From Sphaerisporangium rufum (GTDB taxonomy: Bacteria; Actinomycetota; Actinomycetes; Streptosporangiales; Streptosporangiaceae), in NCBI RefSeq assembly GCF_016863395.1, contig NZ_BOOU01000071.1, positions 38,507 to 102,506 of the forward strand: a stretch of 64,000 nt of DNA, written 5' to 3'. Made by a program: the position numbers and the translations under genes. Within the stretch, counting starts at the first letter, position 1, and each line of letters starts with the position of its first letter. Under the pieces are notes generated by a model. The model was not told the DNA's origin. It saw only the letters and a list, made by a program, of their open reading frames with translations, and searched no databases. Positions 8,880 through 17,256 of the stretch are shown here, one piece after another.

Positions 8880-9691
8880 TCCGCCTGGTCGCGGCCGGCG
8901 GCGCCCGGGCCGGGGTCGTCCGCGCCGGGGTCGTCCGGGCCGGGGTCCGGTCCGGGTATCCCCACCGTGACGGCCGAGCGGACGTGGCCGAACCCCAGGC
9001 GCTCGTACAGCCGGCGGGCCGGATTGCCCTCGGTGACCGCCAGGCCGAGCGCGGGCAGCCCGTGCAGCGTCGCCAGCGCCAGCGCCCGGCGCAGCATCAC
9101 GGCGCCGAGGCCGGCGTAGCGGGGGTCGGGGTCGCGGAAGACGTCCATCACCCAGGGCCCGCCGCTGGGCGGCTCCCCCGGCACCGTGCCGACCAGCACG
9201 CCGGCCACCACCTTGCCGTCGCGCAGCAACAGCCCGCCGCAGGGCAGCAGGGGTCCCTCCGACTCGCCGGCCAGCAGCGTGGCCAGCTCGCGCCGTGCGG
9301 CCCCGTCGTCCGGCTGGTGGTAGTCGGGATGGTCGGGATGGTAGGCGGCCCGCCAGGCCGGGAAGACCTCGTCGGCCGGGACGGCGCCGCACGACACCAC
9401 GCCGTACCCCGTCTCCGCCCACTCCGCCGGCGCGGGCGACGCCCGCAGGTCGCGGCTGTAGGCATGGGCGTGCCGGAGCGGCCGGGCACCGGCCTGGAGC
9501 AGCCGCCGGCCGAGATCCTCATCGACGACGACCGCCCAGCCGGGCATGGTGCGCAGGATCGTGCCGGCCGCGGCGGGGGAGTGCTCGCGGAGGAGTTCGG
9601 CGAGCGGGCGGCCGTACCGGGTGCCCTCGATGTAGCTGAGCACCGGCCGGCCGGCCGCGTCCCGCACCGTACGGCGGCTGACAGGGTCCAT
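8864..9691 (-). CDS. GNAT-family N-acetyltransferase
   Basis: A 275-residue protein with a C-terminal GNAT fold: PRYAGLGAVMLRRALALATLHG is the acetyl-CoA pyrophosphate loop (motif A), followed by LGLAVTEGNPARRLYERLGF (motif B), the classic end of the fold. The N-terminal ~110 residues (SYIEGTRYGRPLAELLREHS) are a separate, unrecognised segment seen in some actinobacterial GNAT proteins. A low-complexity Asp/Pro/Gly tail follows residue 245. ATG 9691 is chosen because TAACGT lies seven nt upstream. The acceptor is unknown. Confidence 0.8.
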   Translation of the reverse strand: MDPVSRRTVRDAAGRPVLSYIEGTRYGRPLAELLREHSPAAAGTILRTMPGWAVVVDEDLGRRLLQAGARPLRHAHAYSRDLRASPAPAEWAETGYGVVSCGAVPADEVFPAWRAAYHPDHPDYHQPDDGAARRELATLLAGESEGPLLPCGGLLLRDGKVVAGVLVGTVPGEPPSGGPWVMDVFRDPDPRYAGLGAVMLRRALALATLHGLPALGLAVTEGNPARRLYERLGFGHVRSAVTVGIPGPDPGPDDPGADDPGPGAAGRDQADQARR

Positions 9692-9704
9692 CCGCCCAAC
9701 GTTA
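9692..9704 (-). promoter_or_regulatory. Leaderless -10 (TAACGT) for the GNAT gene
   Basis: Read on the minus strand, TAACGT occupies 9704-9699 and seven bases separate it from the ATG at 9691. The same hexamer and spacing occur before glgC and before the nucleotidase gene at 34018. Confidence 0.5.
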
Positions 9705-9963
9705 GGGTGATGGTCAGCGATCAGCCACCGAATTTCGCGAGATTGATCCCGCTATGAGCGCTATGTCGGATTCTCCGGTTGGCCAAGTGTCACTGCTGGT
9801 GCACAATTCCACCGATCCGAATTTCTGTAACGTTCTGGTACCAGAGAGGCCGACGAGGCGCTAGTGTGATCGCGCGCGCAAATGTCCCGATAGATCCCGG
9901 TAGGCACCCAGCAGCAGATAACCGGTTCACCCCGGTACTGCGATATCTGGCGGAGGACGGGAT

Positions 9964-10731
9964 ATGAGAGAAACGCGACATCGACGGGCTCCGAAGCGCT
10001 CTCGATCACGTGCACCGATCGTGGTCGGAGTGCTGACGACGACGTCGCTCGTCGCCGGGACCGCTCTCCTCGGAGCGGCGGTCCTCATACCGGTACAAAG
10101 CTTTTTGATCTTCTATGCGGGGGTGTTCGCTCTCCTTGGACTGACCGGGGTGGTGGTCATCGGCCTGGCCGCCACCGATCGCATCATCCTCTCCGTACGC
10201 CACCGCGTCTTCATGCAGGCCCTGCACCGGGCCATGGCGGTCTTCGCCGTGGGATTCCTCATCACGCACGTCGTGCTGCAGATCATGCGGCAGCGGGTGA
10301 CCGGCGCGGACGCCGTACTGCCGTTCGCCGGCTCCGGCTTCGCGGTGGGCCTCGGCACGATCGCCGCGGACCTGATGATCCTGGTCGCGGCGACCGGCGC
10401 CTTCCGCGCCAAGTTCGTCGGCGGCAGGTTCCCGTGGATGTGGCGCGCGCTGCACGTGACGGCGTACGTGTCCTGGCCGGTGGCCATCGTGCACGGCCTC
10501 ACCGCGGGCCGGTCCGCCGCCGACTGGGTCACGCTCAGCTACATCGCATCGCTGATCGTGGTGGCCCTCGGCGTGCTGATGCGCCTCATCGTCACCGTCG
10601 CGCCCAAGGAGGGCGCGCCCGGCATGGCCGTCCGGGCGGTGAACCTGGGCCGCAAGGCCGAGCCCATCCGGGTGGACGACGTCTTCGACGAGGAGTTCTG
10701 GACCACGTTGCGAAAAGAGGTACGGCGGTGA
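9964..10731 (+). CDS. Cytochrome b / ferric-reductase-like membrane protein
   Basis: A 255-residue integral membrane protein with five or six hydrophobic segments after a basic N-terminus. Two spaced His pairs, H88/H102 and H164/H177, each sit on predicted adjacent transmembrane helices with the 13-14 residue spacing used to hold two b-type haems in ferric-reductase/NOX-like proteins. The haem count is an inference from this pattern. GGAGG lies eight nt before the ATG. The stop overlaps the next start (GTGA), so the protein is probably made together with the NuoF-ferredoxin fusion and may move electrons from it across or into the membrane. The ~270 bp upstream hold only the promoter region of this pair; no operator is obvious. 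Confidence 0.75.
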   Translation: MRETRHRRAPKRSRSRAPIVVGVLTTTSLVAGTALLGAAVLIPVQSFLIFYAGVFALLGLTGVVVIGLAATDRIILSVRHRVFMQALHRAMAVFAVGFLITHVVLQIMRQRVTGADAVLPFAGSGFAVGLGTIAADLMILVAATGAFRAKFVGGRFPWMWRALHVTAYVSWPVAIVHGLTAGRSAADWVTLSYIASLIVVALGVLMRLIVTVAPKEGAPGMAVRAVNLGRKAEPIRVDDVFDEEFWTTLRKEVRR

Positions 10732-12212
10732 GCGCCGGTGTGCTGCAGGTCTTCCGGATCGGCCCCGGCCGGATCACGGCGGGCCTGGACAGCTCCCCGC
10801 GGCTGGACTACGACACCCACCGCCGGGTGCACGGGCAGCTTCCCCGGCTGCCGATCGACGACCTGATCGCGCTGGCCGAGCTCGGCGACCTGCGCGGACG
10901 CGGCGGCGCGGGCTTCCCGTTCGCCCGCAAGCTCCGCGCGGTGGTCGACTCGGCCGGCCGCCGCGGCGCGCCCATCACGGTGGTGGTCAACGCCACCGAG
11001 GGCGAGCCCGCGGCGCACAAGGACAAGATGATCCTCGCCAGGGCGCCGCACCTGATCCTGGACGGCGCCGACCTGGTGGCCCGGGCGCTGAACGCCCGGG
11101 AGATCGTGGTCGGCGTCGCGCACGGCGGTCCCGGCGAGCGCTCGCTGCTCAACGCGATCCACGAGCGCGGCATGACCGACTTCGTGCGGGTGGTCCGGAT
11201 GCCCGACCGGTTCATCTCCGGTGAGGGCGGCGCCCTGGTGCGCGGCATCAACGGCGAGCGGCCCATCCCGCCCGGCCGCAAGGTCCGCTCCAGCGACAGC
11301 GGCGTGGGCGGCATGCCCACCATGCTGTCCAACGCCGAGACCTACTCCCAGCTCGCGCTGATGGCCATGCTCGGCGTGGACATGTACTCCTCGGTGGGGC
11401 TGCCGTCGGAGCCGGGCACGGTGATGCTGAGCGTCACCGGGTCGGCCAAGCGGCCCGCCGTGGTGGAGACGCCCACCGGCGTGCGGCTGCGCGAGGTGCT
11501 CGACCTGTGCGAGGCGACCATCGGGCAGGGCGTGCTGCTCGGCGGTTACCACGGCAAGTGGATGTCCGCCGAGGCGGTCGAGCGGGCCGAGGTCTCCCGG
11601 GCCGGCTTCGAGGCGCTCGGCGGCGCGCTCGGCGCGGGCATCGTGGTGCCGCTCGGCTGGGAGTCGTGCCCGCTGGGCGAGACCGCGCGGGTGGCCCGCT
11701 ACATGGCCGGCCAGAGCGCCGGCCAGTGCGGGCCGTGCTACATGGGGCTGCCCGACCTCGCCCAGGCGTTCGGCGCGCTGGCCGACGGCAACGGGCACAT
11801 CGAGGCGGTGCAGCGGGCCGCGGCGACGATGAAGGGCCGGGGGGCGTGCTCGCACCCGGACGGCACCTCGAAGTTCGTGCTGTCGGCGATCGACGTGTTC
11901 GCCGAGGACATCATGACCCACGCGGCGTACGGCACCTGCGGGCTGCCCACCAAGGGCGTCCTGCCGCTGCCGGTGGAGGCGTCGACCCGGGCCGCCGAGG
12001 CCCAGCTCATCCTGGACTGGTCGCGCTGCGAGGGGCACGGGCTCTGCTCGGTCATCGTCCCGGAGCTGATCACCCTCGACCAGCACGGCTACCCGGTGGT
12101 GAGCACCGCCTCGGTGCCGAACAACCTGGTGGGGGAGGCCCGGCGGGCGATCGAGATCTGCCCGGCCCTGGCCCTGCGCCTGACGCCGGCCCCGGCCGAG
12201 AAACGGGGCTGA
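10728..12212 (+). CDS. NuoF-like NADH:acceptor flavoprotein fused to a C-terminal ferredoxin
   Basis: A 494-residue soluble flavo-iron-sulfur protein. Residues ~45-330 match the NuoF/HoxF FMN and NADH module: GRGGAGFPFARKL, then NATEGEPAAHKDK, an SLBB-like segment, and a 4Fe-4S region with C334-x2-C337 and C374. The usual first Cys of NuoF (E-S-C-G-x-C) is an Ala here, so a canonical N3-type cluster would lack one ligand. Residues ~428-485 form a small ferredoxin with C434-x5-C440 and C478, similar to P450 ferredoxins. GTG 10728 overlaps the previous stop and follows AAGAGG. A role as NADH oxidase domain for the membrane cytochrome is inferred from coupling. Confidence 0.8.
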   Translation: MSAGVLQVFRIGPGRITAGLDSSPRLDYDTHRRVHGQLPRLPIDDLIALAELGDLRGRGGAGFPFARKLRAVVDSAGRRGAPITVVVNATEGEPAAHKDKMILARAPHLILDGADLVARALNAREIVVGVAHGGPGERSLLNAIHERGMTDFVRVVRMPDRFISGEGGALVRGINGERPIPPGRKVRSSDSGVGGMPTMLSNAETYSQLALMAMLGVDMYSSVGLPSEPGTVMLSVTGSAKRPAVVETPTGVRLREVLDLCEATIGQGVLLGGYHGKWMSAEAVERAEVSRAGFEALGGALGAGIVVPLGWESCPLGETARVARYMAGQSAGQCGPCYMGLPDLAQAFGALADGNGHIEAVQRAAATMKGRGACSHPDGTSKFVLSAIDVFAEDIMTHAAYGTCGLPTKGVLPLPVEASTRAAEAQLILDWSRCEGHGLCSVIVPELITLDQHGYPVVSTASVPNNLVGEARRAIEICPALALRLTPAPAEKRG

Positions 12213-12264
12213 GCCTGCCCGAGAAGCGGGGTCTGCCGGGAAGCGGGGCCGAGCCCGGACGGGC

Positions 12265-12298
12265 CACGGGCCCGGCCGCGACGGCGGCCGGGCCCGTG
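12265..12298. terminator. Strong hairpin terminator after the NuoF-ferredoxin gene
   Basis: A perfect 15-bp inverted repeat (12265-12279 with 12284-12298) closes a four-base loop. It lies 52 bp after the stop and faces the 3' end of the convergent anti-sigma gene, so it probably ends transcription from the left. Confidence 0.7.
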
Positions 12299-12390
12299 AC
12301 GCCCGATGGCGGGAAGGAGTGCGGGCACGCCAGGGCGCACCCGCCGGCCAGGCGGCCTGTCCCGCCGCCCGGCGCCCCCTCGCCCGCCGC

Positions 12391-13407
12391 TCAGGCCACG
12401 GGGATGTCCAGCAGGTGGACGCCGTCGTCCCGGCGCACCTCGAAGCGCTTGATGTCCTTGAGCACCAGCGCCGTGCCGCCGGTCAGCGTCAGCGGCTCGG
12501 GGAAGCCGGGCACGCCGTACCCCTTGCCGGCGGCGACCTGCCAGCCGGACACCACGTCGGTGGCGCCGTTCTTGGACACCGCGATCAGGCTGCAGCGCTC
12601 CGGCCCGCGCACCCCGCTGAGCTGGAAGGACACCTCGGTTCCCCAGCTCTTGTTCACCAGGCCGACCGAGCCGCTCACCCCGGTCGCCGGGCCGGCGCCC
12701 TTGCGGAACACGTCCATGTCGCCCGGCGCGGGCGGCTGGGGCTGGGCGATCGGCGCGGACTGGGCCGTCCGCGGCCACAGCTGGGCGGTGACCGTTCCGG
12801 TGACCCCGATGACCACCGCCGCGGCGGCCGAAAGCAGCACGGCGCGCCGGCGGCGGTAGCGGGCCACCGCTACCTCGTCGATGTCCAGCCGCACCACCTG
12901 CTCCGACCCGGTGGCCGGCTCGGCGCGGCGCCGGCCGGTCGAGGCCGCCCGGTGGCCGCTGCCCGGCCGCGGGCCGGTGGCGCGCCGCGGGCCGGTCGTG
13001 TGCCGCGGGCCGGTCGTGGCCGGCCCGATCGGCTCGCCCGACCACAGGTCGCGCACCACGCCGTCCCCCAGGTGGGCGCCGTTCACGCCACCGAGGCGGG
13101 TGCCGTTGGTCTCCGGGGAAGGCGGCCGCGGGGTGCGGTCGGACAGCCCGGCGAACAGGCCGTCCTCCATCCGGTAGCCGTTCGTGTCCCGGGCCGTTCC
13201 GTTCACCGCACCCGGCGTGCCCGCAGCGCCCCGCTTGAGATGGTCCAGCTCGTCGGGGAGCTCGTACATCTCGATGAGCTCGCGCTGGCAGCTCGGGCAG
13301 TCGAGCAGATGGCGGTCGAACGCCTCGGAGTCCTCCTTGTTGAGGACACCGAGGATGTACGCCGCCACCTCGACGTGAGGGGGTGATCCTTCCATCAGAC
13401 CGGTCAC
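12391..13407 (-). CDS. Zinc-finger anti-sigma factor with one transmembrane helix
   Basis: A 338-residue membrane anti-sigma factor. The N-terminal domain has the zf-HC2 signature H-x3-C-x2-C (RHLLDCPSC, around residue 33), which binds zinc and holds the sigma factor. A Pro/Gly/Arg-rich linker (90-165) leads to one hydrophobic helix (about residues 188-210), and the outer ~120 residues form a secreted C-terminal domain that could sense the envelope. ATG 13407 overlaps the sigma stop as ATGA, so the pair is co-translated. It resembles the SigL/RslA type of mycobacteria, in which the anti-sigma is redox-sensitive; that comparison rests on the motif and on the SigL-like promoter nearby. Confidence 0.85.
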   Translation of the reverse strand: MTGLMEGSPPHVEVAAYILGVLNKEDSEAFDRHLLDCPSCQRELIEMYELPDELDHLKRGAAGTPGAVNGTARDTNGYRMEDGLFAGLSDRTPRPPSPETNGTRLGGVNGAHLGDGVVRDLWSGEPIGPATTGPRHTTGPRRATGPRPGSGHRAASTGRRRAEPATGSEQVVRLDIDEVAVARYRRRRAVLLSAAAAVVIGVTGTVTAQLWPRTAQSAPIAQPQPPAPGDMDVFRKGAGPATGVSGSVGLVNKSWGTEVSFQLSGVRGPERCSLIAVSKNGATDVVSGWQVAAGKGYGVPGFPEPLTLTGGTALVLKDIKRFEVRRDDGVHLLDIPVA

Positions 13408-13973
13408 CCCCTCTCCTTCATCGTCTTCTTCAGGGCGCGAAGCGCGTAGTACACCCGGGACTTGACCGTCCCCGGCGGTACTCCCAGCACCTCGGCCGCC
13501 TCATTGATCGTACGGTCGTGGAGATAGGTCTGCACGAGCGCCTCCCGGTGTTCCTCCGAGAGGCGGTACAGAGCCTCCGATACCACCATCTTCGACAGCA
13601 TCGGCTCCGAGCCGTCGGGGATGGCGACGGTGTCCAGGCGATCAGGCTCTACCTCCTGCGGGCGCACCGAACGCTGCCGGTGGGTGTCGATGACGATGCG
13701 GCGGGCCACCGTCATCAGCCACGCCCACAGCAGGCCGGGCTCCCGGTTGAGCTTGGCGGCGTTCCGCCAGGCGCGGAACACCGTCTCCTGTACGACATCT
13801 TCTGCCCATTGCTGGTCGCCTCCAGTCAGTCTGCGCACATTGCGGAGGAGGGGTCCGCCGTACTCGCGGTAGAGCGTCGCTACGAGCTGCTCTTCGGAGT
13901 CCTCGTGCGTCTCCTCCGGTAGGGACCGGACGCTGCGATGACGCTGCACAGGCACATGGTGGCAGCGGATCAC
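13404..13973 (-). CDS. ECF-family RNA polymerase sigma factor (SigL/SigK-like)
   Basis: A 189-residue extracytoplasmic-function sigma factor. Region 2 includes AEDVVQETVFRAWRNAAKL and WLMTVARRIVIDTHRQR; region 4 includes LSEEHREALVQTYLHDRTINEAAEVLGVPPGTVKSR, the helix-turn-helix that reads the -35 element. It is coupled to the anti-sigma gene. The divergent DUF4142 gene has a TGAACC-N16-CGTATT promoter, matching the published M. tuberculosis SigL consensus closely, so it is the likeliest local target. No copy of that element was found facing this gene. Starts a few codons inside (for example the GTG of VQRHRS) are possible. Confidence 0.9.
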   Translation of the reverse strand: MIRCHHVPVQRHRSVRSLPEETHEDSEEQLVATLYREYGGPLLRNVRRLTGGDQQWAEDVVQETVFRAWRNAAKLNREPGLLWAWLMTVARRIVIDTHRQRSVRPQEVEPDRLDTVAIPDGSEPMLSKMVVSEALYRLSEEHREALVQTYLHDRTINEAAEVLGVPPGTVKSRVYYALRALKKTMKERG

Positions 13974-14031
13974 CAGTCACGTGAGCAAATCTCGCAACTT
14001 CCGTAAAAAACCGAAAAATCGACAGGTGCGG

Positions 14032-14059
14032 TGAACCGCTGCCGCACCGGCGGCGTATT
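14032..14059 (+). promoter_or_regulatory. SigL-like ECF promoter upstream of the DUF4142 gene
   Basis: TGAACC (14032-14037) is followed by 16 bases and CGTATT (14054-14059). This matches the TGAACC-N16-18-CGT pattern known for SigL-group ECF sigma factors. The predicted start near 14066 leaves a ~50-nt leader with a GGAAGAGGA ribosome binding site. Confidence 0.6.
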
Positions 14060-14116
14060 CCCTGCTGACAAGCGCGCCTTGGGGATCTGCGGGACACGGA
14101 AGGAAGAGGACATTCG

Positions 14117-14752
14117 GTGAACCTCCAACTCAGGCCGATGCGTCTGGTCGAAGTGCTCGCGGCGCTCGCCTTCCTGGTGATCGCCACGATCGCGGTCCTG
14201 ACCATCGCCCCGAACGGCATCACCTCGGCGAGCGGCGACGCGGGGCAGTTCACCCAGACCCCGTCCGGCCCGCTCGGCCCCGCCGACCGGGACTTCCTGG
14301 TCAAGGTGCGCCAGGCCGGCCTGTGGGAGATCCCGAGCGGCCGGCAGGCGCAGCAGCGCGCGGGCAGCGCCCGCGTCAAGCAGGTCGGCCTCCAGCTGGT
14401 CGCCGACCACATCAAGCTCGACCAGCAGGTACGGGCCCTGGCCGCCAAGCTCGGCGTCGGGCTGCCGAACGTCCCCAACCCCGACCAGCAGGGCTGGATG
14501 GCCGAGCTGTCCACCAAGACCGGCGAGGACTACGACAAGACCTTCGCCGACCGGCTGCGCGCCGCGCACGGCAAGGTCTTCGCCGCCGTGTCCCTGGTGC
14601 GGGCCGGCACCAAGAACAACGAGATCCGCGCCTTCGCGCAGGTCGCGGTCGACGTGGTCATGAAGCACATGACCCTGCTGGAGAGCACCGGCAAGGTGGA
14701 CTACGCCGCCCTGCCGACGCCCCCGCCTCCCTCCCCCAACCCCTCCAAATAG
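14117..14752 (+). CDS. DUF4142 (ferritin-like fold) membrane-anchored outer-face protein
   Basis: A 211-residue protein with one N-terminal hydrophobic helix (residues ~13-33), then a DUF4142 domain at ~50-195, a predicted four-helix bundle with the motifs DRDFLVKVRQAGLWEIPSG and LVADHIKLDQQV. DUF4142 proteins are envelope proteins of unknown chemistry, often induced by stress. The last ten residues are Pro/Ser-rich. GTG 14117 is preceded by GGAAGAGGA. It diverges from the sigma/anti-sigma pair and carries a matching ECF promoter, so it is probably the effector of that switch. Confidence 0.82.
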   Translation: MNLQLRPMRLVEVLAALAFLVIATIAVLTIAPNGITSASGDAGQFTQTPSGPLGPADRDFLVKVRQAGLWEIPSGRQAQQRAGSARVKQVGLQLVADHIKLDQQVRALAAKLGVGLPNVPNPDQQGWMAELSTKTGEDYDKTFADRLRAAHGKVFAAVSLVRAGTKNNEIRAFAQVAVDVVMKHMTLLESTGKVDYAALPTPPPPSPNPSK

Positions 14753-14831
14753 GGGAGAAAGGCGCGCGGGGCACCGCTTCACGAGTGCCACGGCGACCGC
14801 GACCGGCGCCGCTTCGAGGAGCCCCGGGACC

Positions 14832-14879
14832 GGCGGCCGATCGGCGGGGGATCCACCTCCCTCTCACCGATCGGCCGCC
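14832..14879. terminator. Bidirectional hairpin terminator
   Basis: Perfect 13-bp arms (14832-14844 and 14867-14879) flank a 22-base loop, with a further CCCCG/CGGGG pairing outside. It sits between the convergent DUF4142 and GMC oxidoreductase genes. Confidence 0.6.
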
Positions 14880-14892
14880 TCGGGGTTCCGCC

Positions 14893-17253
14893 TCACCCCG
14901 GTCCGTAGACGTCCCAGAGCTGTCCGACGAAGAACCTGCCGAACCGGGCGACCGCCGCGACGCCGTGCGGGCCCTCGGTCCGCAGGCTCTTCAACGTCGC
15001 GGCGAGATCCGTCGGCCGGATGTGCAGCGTGCCCGCACCGACGACCGTCGCCCCGCCGTCCCCGCCGTCCGGGACGTGACCCTCCAGTAGCGTGACGAAG
15101 AGGGTCGAGGTGTCCAGCCACAGCCGGGTGGGCGGCCCGTGGTGGACGTCCTTCCAGCCCGACAGCGTGCGGGCCCGGCCCGCCGCGTCGGTGAACCACA
15201 AGCGGTAGCGCATCTCCCGCCGGTCCGGCGTGCCGCCCGGCGCGAACAGGTTGAACCAGCCCCGCTCCACCGGCCGCCGCCCGCCCGCCAGGGCGGACTC
15301 CAGCCAGCCCTCCGCGCGGGCCGGATGCTCCGGCTCGGCCAGGAACCGGTCCACATCGGCGATGCCGATGGTCAGCCGGAACGACAGCCGGTCACCGGTC
15401 GACCGGCCGGTCATGTCGCCGGAGGCCGGATCGGTGACCCCCGGCGCGACGAACCCGCCCATCTCCTCGGTGAACGACAGCGACGTCCGCTCGGCGGGCG
15501 TCTCCGCCACCGGGCCGCTCGCCGCCGTGGCCGGGCCGAGGCCCACCTCACCGTCCGCTACCGTCATTCGCACACGTCCTTCTTCCCCACGCCGGGTCCA
15601 GGCCGGCGGTCTTTCCAGGAGCCGGGTGCACATCCGGTCGGCCAGCGCCGCGATCGTCAGCGACGGGTTGGCCCCCACCGGCCCCGGCAGGGCCGCGCCG
15701 TCGGCGATGTACAGCCCCGGGTGGTCGAACACCTCGCCGAAGGCGTCGCAGACGCCCTCACCGGGATGCCGTCCCATCGGTGCCCCGCCGAGCGGGTGCA
15801 CCGTGATGACGCGCCTGCCGAGCCAGCCGGGCATCCCGGCGTGCTCGGCGCCCAGCACGTCGGAGACCCGGCGCATGGTCGCGCGCAGCCGGTCGAAGTG
15901 CGGCTCGCTGGCCGCCGAGTTCCACTGCACGTCCAGCCGGCCGTCGCGCAGCCGCAGCACCCCGTCCGGCACGTCGCGCCCCATGCCGAGCAGCGGCAGC
16001 GAGCTGCCGGACAGGTCACCGTCCCCGACCAGGCCGGCGATCTCCGCCGACAGGTTGGTGTCGTGGGTGACCAGCGCCCGGATCCGTTCGGCGATGAACC
16101 GCGCCGCGCGGGCGATCTCGTGGCGCACGTCCGCCCCCTCGACCAGCCAGTCGACGAACGAGGGGTAACCGCCGTCCTGGATGTAGGCGCCGCGCCCGCT
16201 CTCCCGGGTGCCGTCGGCGTCGTCGGCCAGCCGGATGGTGCTGGTGATCACCGGGCCGCGGCTGGCGTCGATGGTGCGGGTACGGCTGCGGTCCTTGGCC
16301 CGCAGCAGGAAGGTCAGCAGGTCGCCGTTGCCGGAGAACCGGCTGCCGAGCGTGCCGCTCAACCCCGGCAGCCCGGCCCGGCTGCGCAGCAGCAGGTACG
16401 TCGTGCCGTAGGTGCCGGCCGCCAGCACCAGCCGGTCGCAGGTGATGGTGTGCGAGCCGCCCGCCGGGTCGTGGCGGACGTAGTCGACGGCGTACCCGCC
16501 GGCCGGCCGGGCCCGGACCGCCCGCGCCTCGTGCAGCGTGCGCAGCTCGGCGCCGTGGTGCCGGGCGGCCGACAGGTAGGTGTGGTCCAGGCTGTTCTTG
16601 GCGCCGTCGTTACACCCCACGTCGCACTCCCCGCACAGCCGGCAGGTCCGGCGCGGCACCCCGTGCAGGTTGCCGTACGGCGCGGCGGCCAGCGGCAGGC
16701 CGATGCCCGGCGCCGCCCCGCGCGAGGGGGCGAAGCTGACGCCGAGCGGCGGCAGCGCCCACTCAAGGCCCAGCTCGGCGGCGGCGTCCTGCATGGCGCG
16801 GGTCTTCGGCGTGGCGTCGTAGCCCGGCTGCTCCAGCGGGTACGGCGTCGCGCCGATCATCTCCTCCACGGCGTCGTAGTGCGGGTCGAGGTCGGCTCGC
16901 GTCACCGGCCACGTCTCATACCCGCCGCGGGGCAGCGGCTCCTCGTGCACGAACCACTTCTCGTCCTTGCGCAGCAGGACGTTGGCGTAGATCAGCGAGC
17001 CGCCGCCGAGGCCGCTGCTCACCACCGAGTCGCAGCCGCCGAAGCTCCACACGTCGTACAGGCCGTAGAGGCCGGCCCGCGGATCCCAGAACGCGCCGCC
17101 CATCTCCGCGGGACTGCGCGGGAACGTGCCCGGCGGGTAGGGCCGGCCGCGCTCCAGCACGACGACCGACAGCCCGGCCTCCGCCAGCCGGTAGGCCGCC
17201 ACCGCCCCGCCGAACCCCGACCCCACGACCACCGCGTTGTAATGAGAGGACAT
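14893..17253 (-). CDS. Cholesterol-oxidase-like GMC flavoprotein with C-terminal extension
   Basis: A 786-residue FAD enzyme. The N-terminus has the Rossmann loop VVVGSGFGGAVAAYRLAEAG; the GMC core ends with HPLGGAPMG and GLYIADGAALPGPVGANPSLTI. A Cys-rich insert, CRLCGECDVGC (about residue 205), is seen in this cholesterol oxidase/ChoD-like branch. From about residue 590 an extra ~195-residue domain (TEEMGGFVAP, then a beta-rich stretch) follows that is often found fused to or beside such enzymes. It likely oxidises a steroid or lipid alcohol. The start lies three bp after the stop of the alpha/beta hydrolase, so the two are one operon. Confidence 0.82.
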   Translation of the reverse strand: MSSHYNAVVVGSGFGGAVAAYRLAEAGLSVVVLERGRPYPPGTFPRSPAEMGGAFWDPRAGLYGLYDVWSFGGCDSVVSSGLGGGSLIYANVLLRKDEKWFVHEEPLPRGGYETWPVTRADLDPHYDAVEEMIGATPYPLEQPGYDATPKTRAMQDAAAELGLEWALPPLGVSFAPSRGAAPGIGLPLAAAPYGNLHGVPRRTCRLCGECDVGCNDGAKNSLDHTYLSAARHHGAELRTLHEARAVRARPAGGYAVDYVRHDPAGGSHTITCDRLVLAAGTYGTTYLLLRSRAGLPGLSGTLGSRFSGNGDLLTFLLRAKDRSRTRTIDASRGPVITSTIRLADDADGTRESGRGAYIQDGGYPSFVDWLVEGADVRHEIARAARFIAERIRALVTHDTNLSAEIAGLVGDGDLSGSSLPLLGMGRDVPDGVLRLRDGRLDVQWNSAASEPHFDRLRATMRRVSDVLGAEHAGMPGWLGRRVITVHPLGGAPMGRHPGEGVCDAFGEVFDHPGLYIADGAALPGPVGANPSLTIAALADRMCTRLLERPPAWTRRGEEGRVRMTVADGEVGLGPATAASGPVAETPAERTSLSFTEEMGGFVAPGVTDPASGDMTGRSTGDRLSFRLTIGIADVDRFLAEPEHPARAEGWLESALAGGRRPVERGWFNLFAPGGTPDRREMRYRLWFTDAAGRARTLSGWKDVHHGPPTRLWLDTSTLFVTLLEGHVPDGGDGGATVVGAGTLHIRPTDLAATLKSLRTEGPHGVAAVARFGRFFVGQLWDVYGPG

Positions 17254-17256
17254 CGC

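Noticed and set aside
9761..10015. A short minus-strand frame in the promoter region of the cytochrome gene
   Set aside because: It overlaps the ribosome binding site and start of the real gene and has no recognised content.
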